A stretch of DNA of 8,196 bases from Porticoccus sp033791605. GTDB lineage: Bacteria; Pseudomonadota; Gammaproteobacteria; Pseudomonadales; Porticoccaceae. The DNA is taken from NCBI GenBank assembly GCA_033791605.1, contig JASJGJ010000126.1:1-8196 (forward strand), in the 5' to 3' direction. Shown one piece after another: positions 5,453-8,196 of the stretch (position 1 is its first letter; every line of letters begins with the position of its first letter). The position numbers and the translations under genes are program-made. Under the pieces are notes generated by a model. That model ran no database searches. It was given only the letters and a program-made list of their open reading frames with translations, and was not told the origin of the DNA.

Positions 5453-5764
5453 TTTTGAACTTGCCGCACTGATGAATTCCTTTGCTCGTACAATCTGTTT
5501 GTCGTAATTCTGCGAGGCCAATGCCTGCTCGATGAAACTATTTAAATTTAAAATAGAAGCTTCATATCTTCCAAGGCGATATTCAATTTCACCCCTCTCT
5601 AATAGCACCAATATTGCTAGAAACTCTGGAAGCTCAGAGGACATCACTTTGTCGAGGGTACTTAAAGCTGCCTCATAATTTTTGCACATATGCTGTTTAT
5701 GGGCTTTTCCATATAGGCCCGCAGACTTAAGCTCCTTGATGTACTTACTTATCGCTTTAAACAT
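5447..5764 (-). CDS. TPR-like helical protein of 105 aa
   Basis: The protein begins MFKAISKYIKELKSAG and is predicted mostly helical. Two segments have tetratricopeptide spacing: KAHKQHMCKNYEAALSTLDK (about residues 19-38) and RGEIEYRLGRYEASILNLNS (about 57-76). TPR-like repeats usually mediate protein contacts; no partner is suggested by context. The start ATG (5762-5764) lies inside the GTTATGT core of the upstream attC, so the cassette carries its start codon at its very first bases. No Shine-Dalgarno is visible in front of it, and the sequence upstream changes with whichever cassette is inserted there. The frame is open further up, to 5938, but that extension translates the attC and the neighbouring gene's antisense and was rejected. 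The stop is in the downstream attC box, so the gene fills its 392-bp cassette end to end. Confidence 0.7.
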   Translation of the reverse strand: MFKAISKYIKELKSAGLYGKAHKQHMCKNYEAALSTLDKVMSSELPEFLAILVLLERGEIEYRLGRYEASILNLNSFIEQALASQNYDKQIVRAKEFISAASSKT

Positions 5765-5853
5765 AACGCTTTGCTTTGTGGCAGCTGGAACATAGCGAAG
5801 CGGCGTGTAAGCTGTCCCAGCCACGCAGTGGCGACAAAAGCAACTTGTTATGT
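5761..5853 (-). other. attC site downstream of the 69-aa membrane protein gene
   Basis: The 93-bp site has ACATAAC (5761-5767) and GTTATGT (5847-5853) as exactly complementary outer boxes. TTGCTTTGT (5771-5779) pairs with ACAAAAGCAA (5834-5843) with one bulged base, and GTGGC-CTGG (5778-5788, skipping AG) pairs with CCAGCCAC (5817-5824) further in. Bulges on one arm are typical of attC. Confidence 0.88.
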
Positions 5854-5862
5854 GCATGCATG

Positions 5863-6072
5863 CTAGGCACCTTTTAGCCCCAGATAAGCGACATAGATCC
5901 CGAGCAGGGTTGCGCCAAAACCCCATAGCCATTTCCAATGAGCCAGATAAAAAGCTACTAGAGCGTGTGCGGCCTCGGAAGACCAGTGCCGTTCTGTATA
6001 GATACCTATGATTTGAGGATCATCATAGGTCTTCATTTCTCCTTCCCACCAATCTCTAAGTTTCTTTAGCAT
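5863..6072 (-). CDS. small membrane protein, 69 aa
   Basis: The N-terminal half is polar with several Trp and acidic residues (LRDWWEGEMKTYDDPQ), and the C-terminal half is a hydrophobic stretch, about residues 36-66 (HALVAFYLAHWKWLWGFGA then TLLGIYVAYLG), enough for one membrane helix or a tight hairpin. I do not recognise a named family. Small proteins of this build are common in integron cassettes. The start at 6070-6072 has AGGCGG just upstream and lies inside the end of the 54-aa CxxC gene (17-base overlap), so the two are probably translationally coupled. The stop is 10 bases from the attC at 5761-5853. Confidence 0.65.
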   Translation of the reverse strand: MLKKLRDWWEGEMKTYDDPQIIGIYTERHWSSEAAHALVAFYLAHWKWLWGFGATLLGIYVAYLGLKGA

Positions 6073-6220
6073 TACCGCCTAGACTCGTCTTTTTCAGTAT
6101 CCTTTTCGAACATTCAGACTCTGAGGAGCACTTGCGGCCGTAGTCTGACATTCTGATGGCATCTGCCTCATGAAGTTTTTTACCGCATTTTCTGCACTGC
6201 GTGTAGCTAACGATAGTCAT
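6056..6220 (-). CDS. 54-aa CxxC protein, possible zinc-binding
   Basis: A short frame encodes MTIVSYTQCRKCGKKLHEAD with CxxC at residues 9-12 and two more cysteines at 31 and 37 (RKCSSESECSKR). The CxxC-CGKKL start resembles a zinc-ribbon half, and the second pair has wider spacing, so four-cysteine metal binding is plausible but unproven. The start at 6218-6220 has AGAGG 9-10 bases upstream, but that Shine-Dalgarno sits in the right arm of a strong inverted repeat (6224-6254). The end overlaps the 69-aa gene by 17 bases, and a 34-aa frame upstream overlaps its start by 14 bases. No family recognised. Confidence 0.6.
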   Translation of the reverse strand: MTIVSYTQCRKCGKKLHEADAIRMSDYGRKCSSESECSKRILKKTSLGGNAKET

Positions 6221-6311
6221 AATGTGAAGCCTCTTTTACGGGTAGAGGTTTCACCCTAGCACCGCGTAATATGGTTTTCACAACTTTTTCCGCCAAGCTC
6301 GAAGAGCACAT
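6207..6311 (-). CDS. possible 34-aa leader ORF starting in the R box
   Basis: The frame starts at the ATG of GTTATGT (6309-6311) and reads MCSSSLAEKVVKTILRGARV then KPLPVKEASHYDYR, ending in TAG at 6207-6209, 14 bases inside the CxxC gene. Like the TPR-like gene, its start codon is supplied by the recombination core. Translating it would carry a ribosome through the hairpin at 6224-6254 and could expose the next gene's ribosome binding site. It has no visible Shine-Dalgarno and no recognisable domain, so it is a candidate only. Confidence 0.3.
   Translation of the reverse strand: MCSSSLAEKVVKTILRGARVKPLPVKEASHYDYR
6224..6254 (-). promoter_or_regulatory. hairpin covering the ribosome binding site of the CxxC gene
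   Basis: The arms GTGAA-g-CCTCT (6224-6234) and AGAGG-t-TTCAC (6244-6254) form an 11-position stem with a 9-base loop on the + strand. In minus-strand RNA the stem has ten Watson-Crick pairs and one A/C mismatch. Its 3' arm contains AGAGG, the only Shine-Dalgarno for the gene starting at 6220, and its 5' arm supplies the CCUCU that would mask it. Confidence 0.5.
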
Positions 6312-6314
6312 AAC
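6308..6314 (-). other. right-hand border of the cassette array (R box, attI-like or orphan)
   Basis: On the minus strand GTTATGT is identical to the box at 5761-5767 and complementary to the ACATAAC box that ends the same cassette. No matching R'' box or stem is found to the right within 100 bp, so it is not half of a normal attC. The preceding minus-strand bases AATAAACT before GTTATG loosely resemble the AAACAAAGTTA end of attI1. It may be an attI remnant or a secondary insertion site. Confidence 0.5.
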
Positions 6315-6629
6315 AGTTTATTCAAAAGCCTATGGCCTTATATCACTTTGGCCCTCTTATCTCGGATCATACAATTTTTGGCTAAGGCTATTCTTCTTTA
6401 TTTACAGTGGGTTTGCGTAAGGATGAGAGTTCTGTGATTTTGTAAAAGAAGCCTAATCCCTGCTCTTGTTGTCCAATTCATTTCCATTGATCATAAATCA
6501 ACACCTTTTAAAATCAAAGGGTTGGCTCATTTTTTCCGTGAACAAGAGCCTGTGGCTGCTGATCTAGGGGCGTACAGTTTTATATTTCGTATTATTGGGT
6601 GGCTATATTTGTGATGGTATTAAATAAAT
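6315..6629. other. 315-bp intergenic stretch with no convincing gene
   Basis: Between the array border and the tatD stop there is no long ORF. On the minus strand 6388-6501 reads LIYDQWK, a stop (6478-6480), then IGQQEQGLGFFYKITELSSL and RKPTVNKEE before TAG. This looks somewhat protein-like but I do not recognise it; it could be a decayed gene tail. An inverted repeat lies at 6499-6524, arms CAAC-a-CCTTT and AAAGGGTTG around a 7-base loop, with a T run five bases further right on the + strand. No integrase remnant was seen. Confidence 0.4.
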
Positions 6630-7457
6630 TTACAGACCAAGCCTGAAAAAATCTTTTGATGTTTTTGACGTTTTTTCTGCAATGTCTAGCAGGGTTTCTT
6701 CCCGTTGGTCTGCAATACCTTGTAATACCCAAGGTAGGAATGCGGGTTCATTATTCCGGTTTTTGGGTTTTGGTGTCATGGTTCTTGGTAGTAGGTAGGG
6801 TGCATCGGTTTCCAGCATCAGTCGGTTGAGTGGAATGTTTTTAATAATTTTTTGTAGTTCCAGTCCGCGGCGTTCGTCGCAGACCCACCCGGTAATGCCA
6901 ATATGCAGGTTGAGGTCGAGATAATTAAATAGCGCTGTTTTGTCGCCGGTAAAACAGTGGATTACTCCATCGGTGAGGTGGTCTCGGTATTGTTTGAGTA
7001 TTTCAAATTGCCGCTGGTGGGCATCACGTTCGTGCATGAAAACGGGCAGTTGTAATTCAGCGGCCAGCTCTAGCTGCATCTCAAAGGCTTTTTCTTGCTG
7101 TGTGGGTGTGGAGAAGTTGCGGTTAAAATCCAGTCCTGTTTCACCAATAGCGACGACTTGTGAGTTGGATGCTATTTCTTTTAATCTGCCGGGTGTTTCT
7201 ACGGAGAGGTGCTTTGCGTCATGGGGATGTACTCCGCAGGTGGCGTAGAGCATGTCGGGGAATTCGTCAGCATACTGTTGGCATAGTTGGAGTACGTTTT
7301 CGCTTTCTTCTTCACTGGTGCCGGTAAGTATTAGTTGGCTGACATTGGCTTGTTGGGCCCGTTGTAATACAGCTTCAAGCTCACCGTTAAAACTTTTATT
7401 GCTGAGATTTACGCCGATATCAATGAGTGGCGCTGGGCTGGTAAGCAGGTCTGTCAT
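6630..7457 (-). CDS. tatD: TatD-family metal-dependent hydrolase/DNase
   Basis: A 275-residue TIM-barrel metallohydrolase matching TatD closely: LIDIGVNLSNKSF at the N-terminus, ATCGVHPHDAKHL, VVAIGETGLDFNRNFSTP, VFMHERDAHQRQ, GVIHCFTGDKTAL, HIGITGWVCDERRGLEL and the metal-site motif LMLETDAPYLLPR, then KPKNRNNEPAFLP. TatD proteins are cytoplasmic 3'-5' exonucleases/DNases linked to DNA repair and quality control. The start at 7455-7457 (MTDLLTSPAPLIDIG) gives the usual family length; the upstream ATG at 7512-7514 would add 19 polar residues with no counterpart in relatives, and neither start has a clear ribosome binding site. It is transcribed divergently from the TonB-dependent receptor and has no tatABC next to it, so it is probably a stand-alone gene of the host chromosome. 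Confidence 0.95.
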   Translation of the reverse strand: MTDLLTSPAPLIDIGVNLSNKSFNGELEAVLQRAQQANVSQLILTGTSEEESENVLQLCQQYADEFPDMLYATCGVHPHDAKHLSVETPGRLKEIASNSQVVAIGETGLDFNRNFSTPTQQEKAFEMQLELAAELQLPVFMHERDAHQRQFEILKQYRDHLTDGVIHCFTGDKTALFNYLDLNLHIGITGWVCDERRGLELQKIIKNIPLNRLMLETDAPYLLPRTMTPKPKNRNNEPAFLPWVLQGIADQREETLLDIAEKTSKTSKDFFRLGL

Positions 7458-7638
7458 ATGCGTCGGTTTGTCATAGTTACTGGTTTTTTTCTTGTTTGCT
7501 GAGTATGTGTTCATGATTGCCGTGATGGGTATATTACCTAAAAAGCCAATACATTTTTAAGTAGTTTCTGGTTAATTGGAACCATTCTTTGTCCCCCAAT
7601 CTGTGAGATTTTCTGTATTTATTTTTTAACTTCTCAGT

Positions 7639-7653
7639 TGATAATAGTTATCA
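7639..7653. promoter_or_regulatory. Fur box upstream of the TonB-dependent receptor
   Basis: TGATAAT-A-GTTATCA is a perfect TGATAA/TTATCA inverted repeat and differs from the 7-1-7 Fur consensus TGATAATNATTATCA at one position. It lies 69 bases upstream of the receptor start, where Fur-iron would block the promoter. Iron repression of the receptor is a strong inference; an effect on tatD is less likely. Confidence 0.8.
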
Positions 7654-7722
7654 TGTGTATTAGTGTCGCCAATCTTTTTAACAGGCATACCTAAAAAGCT
7701 GTAAAACTCCCGAGGATTAACT

Positions 7723-8196
7723 ATGACTAGACAACTCATGCTCTCTATTTTCACGGCCTCACTGACCTTGCCTATGATGGCAATGGCTGCCGATGAAACA
7801 AGAGCTGAAGATAAAATAGGAATCGACATTGAAACAATCTCCATCATAGGCTCCAGAGAGGAAGTGCGGGAGCTCGCCGGTTCAGGTGCGTTGATTGATC
7901 AGGAACAAATTTCTATCGAAGCTCCCACCGATATTAATCAGCTGCTAAAAACGGTACCCGGTATCTATATCCGTGAAGAAGACGGCTTCGGTTTGCGGCC
8001 AAATATAGGTATTCGTGGAGCCACATCGGAGCGCTCTTCAAAGATTACACTGCTGGAAGATGGCATCATGATCGCGCCAGCACCCTATGCGGGGCCCTCA
8101 GCTTACTATTTCCCAACAACATTACGCATGGACTCTATCGAGGTGCTGAAAGGTGCACCTTTGTTGCGCTACGGGCCACAGACCGTCGGTGGTGTC
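7723..8196 (+). CDS. TonB-dependent outer-membrane receptor, FecA-like, 5' part
   Basis: The frame runs open to the window edge; 158 residues are visible of a protein normally 650-800 long. MTRQLMLSIFTASLTLPMMA followed by MA is a signal peptide, probably cut before ADETRAED. ETISIIGSREEV looks like the TonB box. The plug domain follows: TDINQLLKTVPGIYIREEDG, GLRPNIGIRGATSERSSKIT, LLEDGIMIAPAPYAGPSAYY, then RMDSIEVLKGAPLLRYGPQT. The GLRPNIGIRG and APYAGP segments are closest to FecA-type ferric dicitrate/siderophore receptors, but the ligand cannot be fixed from the plug alone. The start has GAGGA 7 bases upstream, and a Fur box at 7639-7653 supports a role in iron uptake. No FecI/FecR genes are visible in the window. 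Confidence 0.93.
   Translation, partial: MTRQLMLSIFTASLTLPMMAMAADETRAEDKIGIDIETISIIGSREEVRELAGSGALIDQEQISIEAPTDINQLLKTVPGIYIREEDGFGLRPNIGIRGATSERSSKITLLEDGIMIAPAPYAGPSAYYFPTTLRMDSIEVLKGAPLLRYGPQTVGGV

Larger units (their letters stand above)
3105..6314 (-). mobile_element. integron cassette array without integrase (CALIN-like), well-supported part
   Basis: Between 3105 and 6314 there are five attC-like sites, four of them strong, spaced by one to three small genes, nearly all on the minus strand. Cutting between G and TT of each GTTRRRY box gives cassettes of about 547, 392, 712, 837, 594 and 127 bp from right to left. For five of the six, the bases at the start complement the box at the end (TTATGT/ACATAAC twice, TTAGGC/GCCTAAC twice with one A for G, TTAAAT/ATTTAAC); the CvfB unit does not match. 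The array probably continues left through the FrnE/YHYH and murI units. No tyrosine recombinase gene is present in the window, and no cassette promoter is evident. Confidence 0.75.

Noticed and set aside
5765..5938. 58-residue N-terminal extension of the TPR-like protein
   Set aside because: The extension crosses the attC and runs into antisense of the 69-aa gene; it is Cys-rich with no repeat character, unlike the rest.
6630..7514. tatD start at 7512-7514
   Set aside because: It adds 19 polar residues not typical of TatD and has no better ribosome binding site than the internal start at 7455-7457.
7569..7584. TGGTT/AACCA inverted repeat upstream of tatD as an operator
   Set aside because: Five-base arms with a six-base centre are expected by chance in a window this size.
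7626..7847. 73-residue minus-strand frame over the start of the TonB-dependent receptor
   Set aside because: It is antisense to the receptor signal peptide and crosses the Fur box; no codon or family support.

Overview
The window looks like gammaproteobacterial chromosome, moderately AT-rich. The evidence is a TatD close in motif content to the enterobacterial protein, an HspQ fragment, a Fur-boxed TonB-dependent receptor and a YHYH lipoprotein. A marine lineage is likely, but I cannot name a genus.

Left edge (1-310): a MoxR-type AAA+ ATPase fragment on the + strand meets an hspQ fragment on the - strand at about 113-133. Neither gene is complete, so this is a rearrangement junction or an assembly join.

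Centre (about 240-6314): this reads as an integron gene-cassette array with no integrase gene in the window (a CALIN-like array). Almost every gene is on the - strand. Between them are 70-93 bp imperfect inverted repeats with R boxes of the GTTRRRY/RYYYAAC type (attC sites). In the right half, the first bases of each cassette are the complement of the R'' box at its far end, as expected if the cassette was once a circle with a complete attC. Reading right to left, the contents are: three small overlapping ORFs (34, 54 and 69 aa, including a CxxC protein and a membrane protein); a 105-aa TPR-like protein; a LysE/RhtB exporter; an HxlR regulator divergent from a CPVC thioredoxin-fold protein; a short CvfB-like RNA-binding protein; a 38-aa ORF with palindromes; a FrnE-type DsbA protein with a YHYH lipoprotein; and a glutamate racemase (murI). 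The attC sites bordering the last two units are degenerate, so cassette status there is inferred rather than shown.

Right flank (6315-8196): a 315-bp stretch without a convincing gene, then tatD (-), then a divergent intergenic region with a near-perfect Fur box, then the 5' part of a FecA-like TonB-dependent receptor (+). This is ordinary chromosome.

Functional themes: several cassette products handle thiols or redox state (FrnE CPWC, thioredoxin-like CPVC, single-cysteine HxlR, CxxC protein). The best new leads are the HxlR/thioredoxin-like cassette with a 13-bp palindromic candidate operator, a hairpin that would hide the ribosome binding site of the 54-aa CxxC gene, start codons embedded in attC core sites, and an apparent glutamate racemase cassette.
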